NCBI RefSeq assembly: GCF_026540895.1
Contig: NZ_JALNUR010000003.1
Location: forward strand, 186,001 to 250,000
From: Sphingomonas sp. GM_Shp_1
GTDB lineage: Bacteria > Pseudomonadota > Alphaproteobacteria > Sphingomonadales > Sphingomonadaceae
Reading direction: 5' to 3'
DNA length: 64,000 bases
The translations under genes were made by a program, and so were the position numbers. The notes below the pieces were generated by a model. The model worked only from the letters and a program-made list of their open reading frames with translations. It ran no database searches and was not told the DNA's origin. Below are positions 8,638-18,867 of this stretch, piece after piece. The first letter of the stretch is position 1. Each line of letters opens with the position of its first letter.

Positions 8638-9348
8638 TTACGAGCCAACCCGCTCGAAATACCCGGACTCGAACCCGTCGATCGCCAACTCCACGATCCG
8701 CGTCGCCACCACCTCCGGCGCCTTCACCGAAGCGGGGTCCTCACCCGGATAGGCCTTGGCCCGCATCTCGGTCCGCGTCGCACCGGGATCGAGGATCGCG
8801 GTGCGGATCCTGCTGATCTCGGCGGTCTCGTCGCCATAGGCTCCGAGCAACGTCTCGAACGCCGCCTTGGAGGCACCATAAGCCCCCCAATAAGCGCGCG
8901 GCTTGCGCCCGACCGAGGACGTGACGCCGATCACCCGCGCCGCCGCCGAACGCCGGAGCATCGGATCGAAGGCGGAGATGAGCGCGGCCTGCGCACTGAC
9001 GTTCAGGGTCAGGACGCGGGCGAATTCCTTGGGATCGATGGCGGGCACGGCGGCCAGCGACCCCAGCATCGCGGCGTTCAGGACCATCACGTCGAGCGCC
9101 TGCCAGCGCTCGCCGATCGCGGCGGCGAGGCGGGCGATCGAGTCATTCTCCGCCAAGTCGAGTGGTGCGATCGTCGCCGATCCGCCCGCGTTGAAGATGG
9201 TTTCCTCGACCTCTTCCAGCCCCTTGGGGGTGCGCGCGGTCAGGACGACATGCGCGCCCGCCGCGCCGAGCGCGATGGCCGTCGCCGCACCGATCCCCCG
9301 GCTGGCCCCGGTGACAAGGGCCAGCTTGCCCGACAGCGGACCGGCCAT
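8638..9348 (-). CDS. short-chain dehydrogenase/reductase
   Basis: 236 residues with the SDR Rossmann motif T-G-A-S-R-G-I-G (residues 13-20), N-A-A at 91-93 and the catalytic Tyr157/Lys161 in Y-G-A-S-K, with Ser144/Ser145 at the active-site position. It is a classical NAD(P)-dependent oxidoreductase; the substrate cannot be read from sequence. Its start abuts the purF stop with one base shared, so it is probably in an operon with purF. Confidence 0.9.
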   Translation of the reverse strand: MAGPLSGKLALVTGASRGIGAATAIALGAAGAHVVLTARTPKGLEEVEETIFNAGGSATIAPLDLAENDSIARLAAAIGERWQALDVMVLNAAMLGSLAAVPAIDPKEFARVLTLNVSAQAALISAFDPMLRRSAAARVIGVTSSVGRKPRAYWGAYGASKAAFETLLGAYGDETAEISRIRTAILDPGATRTEMRAKAYPGEDPASVKAPEVVATRIVELAIDGFESGYFERVGS

Positions 9349-10799
9349 CAGGCGACCCGCTCGGCCAGCAACTGGAACTGATCGACCGGCGAGGTTTCGT
9401 CATGGTCGGTCAGCGTGGTCGGATAGTCGCCGGTGAAGCAGGCGTCGCAATAGCTGGGCGCGTCGCCGCGCGCCGCGTTCAGCGCCTTGTACAGCCCCTC
9501 GATCGAGACGAAGGACAGGCTGTCGGCATGGATGAAGTCGGTCATCCCGCCCAGGTCCAGCTTGGCGGCGAGCAGCTTGGCGCGTTCGGGCGTGTCGACG
9601 CCGTAGAAGCAGCTATGCCGCGTCGGCGGGCTGGCGATGCGCATATGGACTTCGGCGGCCCCCGCCTCGCGCATCATCTGCACGATCTTCAGGCTGGTGG
9701 TGCCGCGCACGATAGAGTCGTCGATCAGGACGATCTTCTTGCCCTGGATCAGCGCGCGATTGGCATTGTGCTTTAGCTTGACGCCCAGATGGCGGACCTT
9801 GTCGCCCGGCTGGATGAAGGTGCGACCGACATAGTGCGAGCGGATGATGCCCAGCTCGAACGGAATGCCCGAGGCCTGTGCATAGCCGATCGCGGCGGGG
9901 ACGCCCGAATCGGGGACCGGGATGACCAGATCGGCATCGACGGGGGCTTCGTGCGCCAGTTGCGCGCCGATTTCCTTGCGCACCGAATAGACCGACTGGT
10001 CGCCCGCGATCGAATCGGGGCGGCTGAAATAGACCCACTCGAAGATGCAGGGGCGGGGGGCGACCGACTGGAACGGGTGGATCGAGCGAATTTCGGTGCC
10101 CTGGACGATGACCAGCTCGCCCGGCTCGACCGCGCGCTCGAAGGTCGCACCGCACACGTCGAGCGCCACCGTCTCCGAAGCGAAGATCACCGAACCGTCG
10201 AGGCGGCCCATGACCAGCGGCCGGATGCCCAGCGGATCGCGGCAGGCGATCATGCCCTCGGGCGTCATGACGATCAGCGAATAGGCGCCCTCGACCTGCT
10301 TCAGCGCGTCGATGAACCTGTCGAGCAGGGTGCGATAGTTGGAGGTGGCGACCAGGTGGATGATCGTCTCCGTATCGCTGGTCGACTGGAAGATCGAACC
10401 GCGCCGGACGAGCTCGCGACGCAGCTTCATCGCGTTGGAGATATTGCCGTTATGCGCGATGGCGAAGCCGCCGGTCGACAGATCGGCATAGAGCGGCTGG
10501 ACGTTGCGCAGCGCGGTCTCGCCGGTGGTCGAATAGCGGACATGGCCGCAGGCGACATCGCCGGGCAGACCGCGAATCACGTCGTCGCGGTCGAAATTGC
10601 CCGCCACATGGCCCATGGCACGGTGGGTATGGAACAGCGTCCCGTCGAAGCTGGTGATCCCCGCCGCTTCCTGCCCGCGATGCTGGAGCGCATGCAGGCC
10701 GAGCGCGGTCAGCGCCGCCGCGCCGTCGGCGCCGGACACGCCGAAGATGCCGCATTCCTCGCGGAGTTTGTCGTCGTCGAAGGGGTTGGTGGTCAGCAT
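9348..10799 (-). CDS. purF: amidophosphoribosyltransferase
   Basis: 483 residues from the ATG at 10799, which gives a 15-residue propeptide before Cys16 in E-E-C-G-I-F-G-V, the Ntn glutaminase nucleophile. The PRPP-binding motif V-L-I-D-D-S-I-V-R-G-T is present. Cysteines in R-P-C-I-F-E-W, R-H-S-C-F-Y-G and Y-C-D-A-C-F fit the 4Fe-4S ligands of the Bacillus-type enzyme. It catalyses the first committed step of purine synthesis (PRPP + Gln to phosphoribosylamine). An upstream in-frame extension of 16 codons to 10847 is judged untranslated. Confidence 0.96.
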   Translation of the reverse strand: MLTTNPFDDDKLREECGIFGVSGADGAAALTALGLHALQHRGQEAAGITSFDGTLFHTHRAMGHVAGNFDRDDVIRGLPGDVACGHVRYSTTGETALRNVQPLYADLSTGGFAIAHNGNISNAMKLRRELVRRGSIFQSTSDTETIIHLVATSNYRTLLDRFIDALKQVEGAYSLIVMTPEGMIACRDPLGIRPLVMGRLDGSVIFASETVALDVCGATFERAVEPGELVIVQGTEIRSIHPFQSVAPRPCIFEWVYFSRPDSIAGDQSVYSVRKEIGAQLAHEAPVDADLVIPVPDSGVPAAIGYAQASGIPFELGIIRSHYVGRTFIQPGDKVRHLGVKLKHNANRALIQGKKIVLIDDSIVRGTTSLKIVQMMREAGAAEVHMRIASPPTRHSCFYGVDTPERAKLLAAKLDLGGMTDFIHADSLSFVSIEGLYKALNAARGDAPSYCDACFTGDYPTTLTDHDETSPVDQFQLLAERVA

Positions 10800-10944
10800 G
10801 GGAGAGGCGCTCGCAACGTTCGCAACTAAGGGGCAGACGGGGCGCATATAGGAATGTCGTCCGCGTTTGTCGCCTGTTTGTCATGGTTGCCGGGATCATT
10901 TTGCCAAAAGCAGCGTTTCGGGGTCCGAAATCAGGAGATGCCAT

Positions 10945-11196
10945 ATGGCACGCGATCACGGAGCCCAGATCAAGGATGACGGGCTGTACGAGGAACTCCG
11001 CAAGCAGGGGCAGTCCAAGGAGAAGGCCGCGCGCATCGCCAATGCCAAGGCGAAGGGCAGCTTGGAGCATCGCTCCACCCATCTGGAGGATCGGACCAAG
11101 GACGAACTGATGAAGGAAGCGCGCGAGATCGGGATCGCCGGGCGGTCCAAGATGGACAAGGCCGCGCTGATCAAGGCGATTCGCGACCACGGGTAA
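10945..11196 (+). CDS. Rho-termination-factor N-domain-like small protein (83 aa)
   Basis: Start ATG at 10945, with AGGAG ending 7 bases upstream. The N-terminal part (residues 1-45) is a helical, Lys-rich segment starting M-A-R-D-H-G. The C-terminal part carries R-T-K-D-E-L-M-K-E-A-R-E-I-G-I and K-A-A-L-I-K-A-I-R, the SAP/Rho-N fold that usually binds nucleic acid. It is too small to be Rho itself; a role as a nucleic-acid-associated protein is inference. It stands alone, divergent from purF. Confidence 0.85.
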   Translation: MARDHGAQIKDDGLYEELRKQGQSKEKAARIANAKAKGSLEHRSTHLEDRTKDELMKEAREIGIAGRSKMDKAALIKAIRDHG

Positions 11197-11260
11197 GGTG
11201 GCGGAGCGGGCAACCTTCGCAACGGATGACTTCCCCGCCATTCCGCTTTAACGCCACCCC

Positions 11261-11623
11261 ATGGCCGACCATCGTGACACCGGGCTGACGCTCGATCCCA
11301 AATTCGACGCGAACGGATTGCTGACCGCGATCGCCACCGACCGGGCGAGCGGCGAGTTGTTGATGGTCGCGCATATGAACCACGAAGCGCTCGAGGCGAC
11401 CCGGAATAGCGGCGAGGCGCACTTTTGGTCGCGCAGCCGGGGGCGGCTGTGGAAGAAGGGCGAAAGCTCCAACAATGTCCTTCGCGTTGTGGAGATGCGC
11501 ATCGACTGCGACCAGGATGCGATCTGGCTGATCTGTGAACCTGCGGGCCCCGCCTGTCACACGGGGCGACGCAGTTGCTTCTACCGGCGGATCGAGGGTG
11601 ACGGATTGGCTCCGGTCCCGTGA
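11261..11623 (+). CDS. hisI: phosphoribosyl-AMP cyclohydrolase
   Basis: 120 residues, the usual size of monofunctional HisI. Motifs include [15 protein letters not shown], the metal-binding D-C-D-Q-D-A and the zinc-ligand C-H-T-G-x-x-S-C-F. It opens the purine ring of phosphoribosyl-AMP in histidine biosynthesis. No other his gene is nearby. It overlaps the following lipoprotein gene by 4 bp (GTGA). Confidence 0.95.
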   Translation: MADHRDTGLTLDPKFDANGLLTAIATDRASGELLMVAHMNHEALEATRNSGEAHFWSRSRGRLWKKGESSNNVLRVVEMRIDCDQDAIWLICEPAGPACHTGRRSCFYRRIEGDGLAPVP

Positions 11624-12120
11624 CCCGGCGCTGGGCGATCCTGTTGCTGGCCGGGCTGACGGCAGCTTGCGGTTCCTCGGACGGCGAAGCGGACGGGAAT
11701 GCCGCTGGTGAGCGGCTGGAGCGGGCGAGCATCGCTGCCGGTCTGGTCGCCGATCCCGCCGCCGCGCCGCTCGACGGCATCTGGTCGCGCGATACGGACC
11801 GCATGTGCATCGTCCCTCAATCGGGCGGGGCGCGGCGAATCGGCGTAATCCTGGACTATGGCGAGGGGCAGGGGTGCACGGCGCGCGGCACATTGAAACG
11901 GAACGGACCGGATTTGGACGTGGCGCTGGGGGCCTGCCGCTTCACCGCGCATTTCGATGGCGAGAGCATTCAATTTCCCGCCCGCCTGCCGACCGAGTGC
12001 AACACGCTGTGTACCGGTCGCGCCAGCCTGTCCGCCTTGATCGTCGAACGGATCAGCGCCTCGACCGCCGAGGCGCGTACCCTGCGCAACGCCGAGGGGA
12101 CCGCTCTCTGCGGCGCGTGA
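11620..12120 (+). CDS. hypothetical lipoprotein (166 aa)
   Basis: GTG start overlapping the hisI stop. The N-terminus [16 protein letters not shown] predicts a signal peptide and lipobox with Cys17. The mature part has several further cysteines (around residues 67, 87, 107, 127, 131, 164), suggesting disulfides in the periplasm. I do not recognise a family. Coupling to hisI may be only transcriptional. Confidence 0.75.
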   Translation: MTRRWAILLLAGLTAACGSSDGEADGNAAGERLERASIAAGLVADPAAAPLDGIWSRDTDRMCIVPQSGGARRIGVILDYGEGQGCTARGTLKRNGPDLDVALGACRFTAHFDGESIQFPARLPTECNTLCTGRASLSALIVERISASTAEARTLRNAEGTALCGA

Positions 12121-12129
12121 GCAGGTCGA

Positions 12130-12147
12130 TTGACGTTCACGTAAACG
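12130..12147. promoter_or_regulatory. ACGT-rich imperfect palindrome, probable MerR-family binding site
   Basis: TTGACGTTCACGTAAACG lies 20 bp before the MerR gene start. It resembles the sites of LiuR-type MerR regulators of branched-chain amino acid or acyl-CoA catabolism, and its first six bases could also be a -35 box. Autoregulation is inferred. Confidence 0.55.
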
Positions 12148-12166
12148 GCATTTAGCCTTCGCGGCC

Positions 12167-12577
12167 ATGTCCAAGCCCGCCGCTCCTGCCGCCACCCCCT
12201 CCCGGAGCGACCGCGACGATTATTCCATTACCCAGCTCTGCACCGAGTTCGGGGTCACCGCCCGCGCATTGCGCTTCTATGAGGATGAGGGGCTGATCTC
12301 TCCCGAGCGGCGGGGGACGCAGCGCATCTATTCGCAACGGGATCGCGCCCGGCTGGCCTGGATCCTGCGCGGCAAGCGGGTGGGGTTCAGCTTGGCCGAT
12401 ATTCGCGAGATGATCGACCTCTACGATCTGGGCGACGGTCGGCGACAGCAGCGGGAGGTGACCGTCGCCCGCTGCACTGCCAAGATCGACGCGCTACAGG
12501 CGCAGAAGCGCGACATCGATGCCGCCATCGCCGAGCTGACCGAATTCGTGGCACTGGTTCAGTCGCATCGGGATTGA
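12167..12577 (+). CDS. MerR-family transcriptional regulator (LiuR-like)
   Basis: 136 residues. A MerR winged helix-turn-helix spans residues 20-88 (Y-S-I-T-Q-L-C-T-E-F-G-V-T, R-A-L-R-F-Y-E-D-E-G-L-I), followed by a dimerisation coiled coil. No metal-binding cysteine pair is seen, which argues against a metal sensor. In many proteobacteria this subgroup controls leucine or fatty-acid degradation genes, but none lies next to it here. The palindrome at 12130-12147 suggests self-control. Confidence 0.85.
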   Translation: MSKPAAPAATPSRSDRDDYSITQLCTEFGVTARALRFYEDEGLISPERRGTQRIYSQRDRARLAWILRGKRVGFSLADIREMIDLYDLGDGRRQQREVTVARCTAKIDALQAQKRDIDAAIAELTEFVALVQSHRD

Positions 12578-12586
12578 AGCGGCGGA

Positions 12587-13867
12587 TCAGGGCTTTTTCG
12601 GGTCGGCGGTCGCGGTGCTGGCGCGGCGGACCCCGCCCAATTCGCCCGATGCGGTCGGTGTCGCGCTGGCCTGCGGCGTCGGGCTTGGCACGGGGGCGGG
12701 GGGCATGACCGTCATCACCTGGCGCTTCATGCACCGCGGACCGCGCAGCGCCGGATAGAGCGTGCAGTTCCAAAGCGTCCGCTCCAGCCCGGCGGCGGTG
12801 TCGCGCAGATAGCTGAACGCCATCGCGTCCATCTGCCCCGATGTCAGCGGTACGGAGGATGGCGGCGCGACGCCTTCGCGCCAGGCCATGACGGTGCAAT
12901 GCTTTCGCTCCCCACACAGTTTCAGGGCGAACGCCGCAAACCCCTCGGGCGCGAGGCCAGCGGGTAGCGTCACGAGGAACATGTCCGGATCGCTTGCGAG
13001 CGGAGCCGCCGTGCCCGTGGCGACGGCGCCCTCGGCCAGCGCCGCGCCCGCCTCGCCGCTCGCCTCGGCCCCGGCGCGATGCGGGGGCGAGAAAGGCGCG
13101 AGTTGGGCGATGACCGGCTCGCCCGCCACCTGGTGCCGGTTGAAGGCGGGCGGCGTGCCCCACCAGCCGGACCAGCGGAAGAACAAATGGCTGCCGACCC
13201 GCGCCACCTTGTCGAGGCTGGCCTGCCAATAGGGAACGACCCAGTCGGTATGATAATGGGTGGCATGGCCGACGGGACGGAAGACCTTGCCGTTCAGCGC
13301 CATGGCGGCGACCTCGCGCGCGCGGGCCCAGGCGGCCTCGGGCGGCTGCCATTTGGTCAGCGCGCCGTCGCAACTGAAGGTGAACTGGCAACCGGTCGAG
13401 CGTTCCTGCCCCTCGAACACCACGCCGCACACCGTCTTCGGGAAAGCCGGATGGCGGAGGCGGTTGAGCACGACCTGCGCCACCGCCTGCTCGCCCTTGG
13501 CATCGTCGCCCGCTTCGTAGAGCACGCCCGCGGCCAGACAGTCGAGCGCACGCGCCTTGTCCTCCGGCGCGCCGCGAAAGACGAAGGGGCGGGCCGCTGG
13601 ATTGGGATCGGTCGAGAAGGGGACGCCCTCGTTATACGCCCGCGCCTCGTCCGGGCTCATGTCGATGAAGGCGACCGGCTCGACCGGGGGCAGTTCGGCG
13701 GGCGGGACCACGCGCGGCGGGCGCGCCGACCGCTGGGGCGACGCGTGCGAGCCATGGGGGATGGCGGGGGCGTTCGCCACGAGCAAAGCCGGTACGACGC
13801 TGGCCGTACCGGCGATGGCGAAGAGCGCCGCGCGGATGCCGCCGCGCGGCCGATCGGAATTGCTCAC
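12587..13867 (-). CDS. SleB-type cell wall hydrolase
   Basis: 426 residues with an N-terminal hydrophobic segment (about 12-32), so exported or anchored. The hydrolase_2 (SleB) domain covers about residues 100-240: [32 protein letters not shown] and C-Q-F-T-F-S-C-D-G, then A-T-H-Y-H-T-D-W-V. In Bacillus this domain is a lytic transglycosylase of the spore cortex; in non-sporulating alphaproteobacteria it is a general wall hydrolase. The C-terminal 180 residues are low-complexity, Pro/Ala rich and lack a known domain. The start overlaps the cysK stop (ATGA). Confidence 0.88.
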   Translation of the reverse strand: MSNSDRPRGGIRAALFAIAGTASVVPALLVANAPAIPHGSHASPQRSARPPRVVPPAELPPVEPVAFIDMSPDEARAYNEGVPFSTDPNPAARPFVFRGAPEDKARALDCLAAGVLYEAGDDAKGEQAVAQVVLNRLRHPAFPKTVCGVVFEGQERSTGCQFTFSCDGALTKWQPPEAAWARAREVAAMALNGKVFRPVGHATHYHTDWVVPYWQASLDKVARVGSHLFFRWSGWWGTPPAFNRHQVAGEPVIAQLAPFSPPHRAGAEASGEAGAALAEGAVATGTAAPLASDPDMFLVTLPAGLAPEGFAAFALKLCGERKHCTVMAWREGVAPPSSVPLTSGQMDAMAFSYLRDTAAGLERTLWNCTLYPALRGPRCMKRQVMTVMPPAPVPSPTPQASATPTASGELGGVRRASTATADPKKP

Positions 13868-14784
13868 TGTTCGGGCAGGAAGTCCGGCACCGACAGATAG
13901 CGCTCGCCCGTGTCATAGTTGAAGCCCAGGACGCGGGTACCGTCCGGCAGGTCGGGCAGCTTCTGAAGGATCGCCGCCAGCGTCGCGCCCGAGGAAATGC
14001 CGACGAGCAGCCCTTCCTCACGCGCCGACCGACGCGCCATGTCCTTGGCGACATTGGCGTCGACCTCGATCACGCCGTCGATCGCCTGGGTGTGGAGATT
14101 GGCGGGGATGAAGCCCGCACCGATGCCCTGGATCGGGTGCGGTCCCGGCTGGCCGCCCTGGATGACCGGCGAGGCGGCGGGTTCGACCGCATAGACCTTC
14201 AGATGCGGCCATTCCTTCTTCAGCGTCTCGGCGACGCCGGTGATATGGCCGCCGGTGCCGACGCCGGTGATGATCACGTCGATCGGCGAATCGCGGAAGT
14301 CGTTCAGGATTTCCTGGGCCGTCGTGCGGACATGCACGTCGATATTGGCCGGGTTCTCGAACTGCTGCGGCATCCAGGCGCCGGGCGTCTCGCGCACGAT
14401 CTCCAGCGCGCGCTCGATCGCGCCCTTCATGCCTTTCTCACGCGGCGTCAGGTCGAAGGTCGCGCCATAGGCCAGCATCAGGCGCCGCCGCTCGATCGAC
14501 ATGGATTCGGGCATGACCAGGATCAGCTTATAGCCCTTGACCGCCGCGACCATCGCCAGGCCGACGCCGGTATTGCCGCTGGTCGGCTCGACGATGGTGC
14601 CGCCGGGCTTCAGGTCGCCGCTGGCCTCCGCCGCCTCGATCATCGCGAGCGCGATTCGGTCCTTGATCGACCCGCCGGGGTTGGAGCGTTCGGACTTGAT
14701 CCAGACCTCCGATCCGGGGAACAGCCGCTGGATCTTCACATGCGGCGTGTTGCCGATCGTCTCCAGGATGGTGTTGGCCTTCAT
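13864..14784 (-). CDS. cysK: cysteine synthase A (O-acetylserine sulfhydrylase)
   Basis: 306 residues, normal for CysK. The PLP lysine is Lys41 in [10 protein letters not shown]. The substrate loop P-T-S-G-N-T-G-V-G and the phosphate cradle G-V-G-T-G-G-H-I are intact. It replaces the acetate of O-acetylserine with sulfide to give cysteine in the cytoplasm. It overlaps genes on both sides by 4 bp, in an apparent operon MFS-cysK-sleB on the minus strand. Confidence 0.95.
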   Translation of the reverse strand: MKANTILETIGNTPHVKIQRLFPGSEVWIKSERSNPGGSIKDRIALAMIEAAEASGDLKPGGTIVEPTSGNTGVGLAMVAAVKGYKLILVMPESMSIERRRLMLAYGATFDLTPREKGMKGAIERALEIVRETPGAWMPQQFENPANIDVHVRTTAQEILNDFRDSPIDVIITGVGTGGHITGVAETLKKEWPHLKVYAVEPAASPVIQGGQPGPHPIQGIGAGFIPANLHTQAIDGVIEVDANVAKDMARRSAREEGLLVGISSGATLAAILQKLPDLPDGTRVLGFNYDTGERYLSVPDFLPEQ

Positions 14785-16133
14785 GGCTTGGCTTCTCCGT
14801 GGCTAGGTTCGGTTTCGAGGATTTCTGGCGGATCAAAGGTTCGCGCGCGCCGGAGTTCCGGAAACAGCCGCGACCAGAGCAAGGTGACGCCGATCGCGCC
14901 GACCCCGCCGAACACCACCGCGCCGACGGGCCCGAGGATCGAGGCCATCACCCCGCTCTCGAACTCGCCCAGTTCGTTGGAGGCGGAGATGGTCAATTGG
15001 GATACTGCGCTCACCCGCCCGCGCATCGCGTCGGGGGTGTGAAGCTGGATAAGCGACTGGCGGACATAGACCGAGACCATGTCGGCCCCGCCCGCGCAAA
15101 TCAGCGCGACCAGGCTGAGGATGAAGGCCGGGTGGACGAAGATATTGACCCCGCCCAGCGCGACGGCTCCGTTGGTCAGCCCCAGCGCATCGGTAATGTG
15201 GCTGGCGATGCCGAAGGTCAGGATCGACAGGCCGAACACGACGACCGCGATCAGCATCTTCACGCCGACATTCGACGTCATCGGCTTGAACGAGAACCAG
15301 ATGGCGGTGGTCGCCGCGCCGATCCCCATGCCCGCCGCCAGCACGCCCAGTCCCTGCGACCCGACATGCAATATGTCGCGCGCATAGACCGGCAGCAGCG
15401 AGGTGGCGCCCGCCAGCAGCACCGCGAACAGGTCCAGTGTGATCGCCGCCTGCACCAGCCGGTTGCGGCGGACATAGCTGAATCCCTCGACGATTCGGGT
15501 GAGGGGACGACGGTCGGTCTGGGCGGGCGGCTGCGGCACCGGGCCGATCAGGAAGATACACAGCAGCGCGACGGCGAACAGCAGCGTCGCGACGCCGTAA
15601 GCGAACTCGGGATGGACCGCGTAGAGCAGCCCGCCGACGCTGGGCCCCGCGATCGTGCCGACCTGCCATGCGATGGAACTGACCGCGATCGCGGTGGGCA
15701 GGCTCTCACGCGGGACCAGATTGGGGGCGAGCGAGGAATAAGCGGGCCCCGAAAAGGCCCGCGCGATGCCGAACGCGATGGCGGCGGTGAACAAGGCCCC
15801 GAGCGTCAGATGCCCCGACCAGGTCAGCAGCCAGAGCGTGGCGGCGGTCAGGACCAGCAGGGCGGTGGTCGCCCGCACGATCCATCGCCGATCGACGCTG
15901 TCGGCGACCAGTCCGGTGATCGGGGTCAGCAGAAACAGCGGCACGAACTGCGCGAAACCGATCATGCCCAGCATGAAAGCGGCCTGCTTCACGTCCATCG
16001 TCTCACGGGCCAGATTGTAAACCTGCCATCCGATGACGATCGACATGGCCGATACCGCGATGGTCCCGCTGAACCGCGACAGCCAGTAGCTGCGGAAATT
16101 GGCGATGCGGAACGGGTGTTTGGGTCTATCCAT
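14781..16133 (-). CDS. MFS exporter (EntS/MFS_3 type)
   Basis: About 450 residues from the ATG at 16133 ([10 protein letters not shown]); a TTG at 16169 would add 12 residues. Twelve hydrophobic segments are recognisable. Near the start [13 protein letters not shown] is typical of the enterobactin-exporter-like branch, and the loop after helix 2 contains [16 protein letters not shown]. It should be a proton-driven exporter in the inner membrane; the substrate is unknown. It overlaps cysK by 4 bp. Confidence 0.88.
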   Translation of the reverse strand: MDRPKHPFRIANFRSYWLSRFSGTIAVSAMSIVIGWQVYNLARETMDVKQAAFMLGMIGFAQFVPLFLLTPITGLVADSVDRRWIVRATTALLVLTAATLWLLTWSGHLTLGALFTAAIAFGIARAFSGPAYSSLAPNLVPRESLPTAIAVSSIAWQVGTIAGPSVGGLLYAVHPEFAYGVATLLFAVALLCIFLIGPVPQPPAQTDRRPLTRIVEGFSYVRRNRLVQAAITLDLFAVLLAGATSLLPVYARDILHVGSQGLGVLAAGMGIGAATTAIWFSFKPMTSNVGVKMLIAVVVFGLSILTFGIASHITDALGLTNGAVALGGVNIFVHPAFILSLVALICAGGADMVSVYVRQSLIQLHTPDAMRGRVSAVSQLTISASNELGEFESGVMASILGPVGAVVFGGVGAIGVTLLWSRLFPELRRARTFDPPEILETEPSHGEAKP

Positions 16134-16292
16134 AATCGACGGGCGTTGTAGGCTGCGGCATGCCGACAAGGCAACCGAGGCAAAGCTATTCGCCCCTAAA
16201 TTCCGCCTGTCCTAGTGGGAATTAATAGGGGGAATTGAGTTTCATGACAAAGCACGCCAATAGGCGTCCATCCTTCCCTAACGGAAACAAAG

Positions 16293-17348
16293 GTGTTCCC
16301 GACTGTGGCAAAAGCTCCAAGCCGTACCAGCGAGCCCCCCATCCCCAATCGGGAGCGTCCCGCCGAACCGCAACCGTTCCAGGCTACCAAGGAACAGTTG
16401 CTGGACTTCTACAAGCAGATGCTCCTGATCCGCCGCTTCGAGGAAAAGGCGGGCCAGCTTTACGGCCTCGGCCTGATCGGCGGTTTCTGCCACCTCTATA
16501 TCGGCCAGGAGGCGGTGGCGGTGGGCCTTCAGTCGGCGCTCGACGGCGACAAGGATTCGGTGATCACCGGATATCGCGACCATGGCCACATGCTCGCCTA
16601 TGGCATCGATCCCAAGGTCATCATGGCCGAGCTTACGGGGCGTGCCGCCGGCATCTCCAAGGGCAAGGGCGGGTCGATGCACATGTTCTCGACCGAGCAT
16701 AAATTCTACGGCGGCCACGGCATCGTGGGCGCGCAGGTGTCGCTGGGCACCGGCTTGGCGTTCGGGCACAAGTACAGCAATGACGGCGGCGTCTGCCTCG
16801 CCTATTTCGGCGACGGCGCGGCCAATCAGGGCCAGGTGTACGAGAGCTTCAACATGGCCGAGCTGTGGAAGCTCCCGATCATTTTCGTGATCGAGAACAA
16901 CCAGTACGCCATGGGCACCGCGGTCAACCGCGCCTCGTCCGAGGACCAGCTGTATCGCCGTGGCGAGAGCTTCCGCATCCCTGGCATCCAGGTCGACGGC
17001 ATGGACGTGCTGGCGTGCCGTGGTGCCGCCGAAGAGGCGCTGGCCTGGGTCCGCGCGGGCAAGGGCCCGGTCATCCTGGAGATGAAGACCTATCGCTATC
17101 GCGGTCACTCCATGTCCGACCCCGCCAAGTATCGCAGCCGCGAGGAAGTGCAGGGCGTGCGCGACAAGTCCGATCCGATCGATCACGTGAAGCGTCTGCT
17201 CGAAGAGCAGGGCGTCACCGAGGCCGATCTGAAGGTCCTGGAGCAGGACATCCGCAAGCAGGTCAACGAAGCGGCGGACTTCGCCGAGCAGACCCCCGAG
17301 CCCGATGTGGCTGAACTCTACACTGAAGTGCTGGTGGAGCGTTACTAA
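16293..17348 (+). CDS. pdhA: pyruvate dehydrogenase E1 component, alpha subunit
   Basis: 351 residues. The thiamine-diphosphate motif runs from G-D-G-A-A-N-Q-G to V-I-E-N-N (about residues 175-205). The phosphorylation-loop-like [11 protein letters not shown] is also present. It forms the heterotetrameric E1 that decarboxylates pyruvate and feeds the lipoyl-E2 complex. The start may be GTG 16293 or GTG 16305. It is followed after 1 bp by pdhB. Confidence 0.95.
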   Translation: MFPTVAKAPSRTSEPPIPNRERPAEPQPFQATKEQLLDFYKQMLLIRRFEEKAGQLYGLGLIGGFCHLYIGQEAVAVGLQSALDGDKDSVITGYRDHGHMLAYGIDPKVIMAELTGRAAGISKGKGGSMHMFSTEHKFYGGHGIVGAQVSLGTGLAFGHKYSNDGGVCLAYFGDGAANQGQVYESFNMAELWKLPIIFVIENNQYAMGTAVNRASSEDQLYRRGESFRIPGIQVDGMDVLACRGAAEEALAWVRAGKGPVILEMKTYRYRGHSMSDPAKYRSREEVQGVRDKSDPIDHVKRLLEEQGVTEADLKVLEQDIRKQVNEAADFAEQTPEPDVAELYTEVLVERY

Positions 17349-17349
17349 G

Positions 17350-18780
17350 ATGGCGATCGAGATCAAGATGCCGGCCCTGTCCCCGACGATGGAAGAGGGC
17401 ACGCTCGCCAAGTGGCTGGTGAAGGAAGGCGATACGGTCAAGTCCGGCGACATCATGGCCGAGATCGAGACCGACAAGGCGACGATGGAATTCGAAGCCG
17501 TCGATGAAGGCGTGATCGCCAAGATCCTGATCGCCGAGGGCACCGACAATGTGAAGGTCGGCACCGCCATCGCCGTCCTGGCCGAAGAGGGCGAGGACGT
17601 TGCGTCCGCCGCCGCGTCAGGTTCGCGTTCGGGCGATGCCGCCAATGCCGCGCCGAAGAACGAGGCGACCGACCAGGCTTCGCCGCCGATGCCGGAAGGC
17701 GCGGCTGCCGCCGAGCAGGAGAGCGGCACGCAAAAGCTGGTCACCGCCGCCGAGCAGGAAGCGCCCGCCTCGCCGGAAATCCCGGAAGGCACCGAGATGG
17801 TGAAGCTCACCGTCCGCGAAGCGCTGCGCGACGCGATGGCCGAGGAAATGCGCGCCGACGACCGCGTCTTCGTGATGGGCGAGGAAGTCGCCCAGTATCA
17901 GGGCGCGTACAAGGTCACGCAGGGCCTGCTGGACGAGTTCGGCGACCGTCGCGTGATCGACACGCCGATCACCGAATATGGCTTTGCCGGTGTCGGCACC
18001 GGTGCCGCCATGGGCGGCCTGAAGCCGATCATCGAGTTCATGACGTTCAACTTCGCCATGCAGGCGATCGACCACATCATCAACTCGGCCGCCAAGACCA
18101 ACTATATGTCCGGCGGCCAGATGCGCTGCCCGATCGTGTTCCGTGGTCCCAACGGCGCCGCCAGCCGCGTCGGTGCGCAGCACTCGCAGAACTATGGTCC
18201 TTGGTATGCCTCGGTCCCCGGCCTGATCGTGATCGCGCCCTATGATGCGGCCGATGCGAAGGGTCTGCTGAAGGCGGCGATCCGTTCGGAAGACCCGGTC
18301 GTGTTCCTCGAGAACGAGCTGATGTACGGTCGTTCGTTCGACGTGCCCAAGCTCGACGATTTCGTCCTGCCGATCGGCAAGGCGCGGATCATGCGCGAGG
18401 GCAAGGACGTGACCCTGGTGTCCTACTCGATCGGCGTGGGCGTCGCGCTCGAAGCCGCCGAGAAGCTGGCCGCCGAGGGCATCGACGCGGAAGTCATCGA
18501 CCTGCGCACCCTGCGTCCGCTCGACACCAAGACGGTGCTGAAGTCGCTCGCCAAGACCAACCGTCTGGTCGTGGTCGAGGAAGGCTGGCCGACCTGCTCG
18601 ATCGCGTCGGAAATCACCGCCGTGGTGATGGAAGAGGGCTTCGACGACCTCGACGCGCCGGTGCTGCGCGTGACCAACGAGGACGTGCCGCTGCCTTATG
18701 CCGCGAACCTCGAAAAGCTGGCGCTGGTCGACGCGAACAAGGTCGTCGCGGCGGTCAAGAAGGTCACTTATCGCGGCTGA
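17350..18780 (+). CDS. pdhB: pyruvate dehydrogenase E1 beta subunit with N-terminal lipoyl domain
   Basis: 476 residues from ATG 17350. Residues 1-80 form a biotinyl/lipoyl domain with the lipoylation site E-T-D-K-A-T-M-E-F, then an Ala/Glu-rich linker (about 85-150), then the E1-beta body ([29 protein letters not shown]). The fusion is known in alphaproteobacteria and adds a swinging arm to E1. The E2 gene is not in the window. A terminator follows. Confidence 0.95.
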   Translation: MAIEIKMPALSPTMEEGTLAKWLVKEGDTVKSGDIMAEIETDKATMEFEAVDEGVIAKILIAEGTDNVKVGTAIAVLAEEGEDVASAAASGSRSGDAANAAPKNEATDQASPPMPEGAAAAEQESGTQKLVTAAEQEAPASPEIPEGTEMVKLTVREALRDAMAEEMRADDRVFVMGEEVAQYQGAYKVTQGLLDEFGDRRVIDTPITEYGFAGVGTGAAMGGLKPIIEFMTFNFAMQAIDHIINSAAKTNYMSGGQMRCPIVFRGPNGAASRVGAQHSQNYGPWYASVPGLIVIAPYDAADAKGLLKAAIRSEDPVVFLENELMYGRSFDVPKLDDFVLPIGKARIMREGKDVTLVSYSIGVGVALEAAEKLAAEGIDAEVIDLRTLRPLDTKTVLKSLAKTNRLVVVEEGWPTCSIASEITAVVMEEGFDDLDAPVLRVTNEDVPLPYAANLEKLALVDANKVVAAVKKVTYRG

Positions 18781-18806
18781 GCGATCGGTTGATCTGTGTT
18801 TGAAGA

Positions 18807-18836
18807 GGGCCTTCCGGGAAACCGGGAGGCCCTTTT
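18807..18836 (+). terminator. Rho-independent terminator of the pdhAB operon
   Basis: GGGCCTTCCGG, loop GAAA, CCGGGAGGCCC followed by TTTTT. The stem has one wobble. It sits 27 bp after the pdhB stop and before the next gene start. Confidence 0.85.
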
Positions 18837-18867
18837 TCATGCGCGTCATCCGTGCGAAGGGCAGGGG

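Noticed and set aside
16235..16702. 155-codon frame upstream of and overlapping pdhA
   Set aside because: It overlaps the start of pdhA in another frame and matches nothing; pdhA has full TPP motifs.
18781..18867. N-terminal extension of the phytoene-synthase-like protein
   Set aside because: It would translate through the pdhAB terminator stem; the ATG at 18868 fits the family start better.
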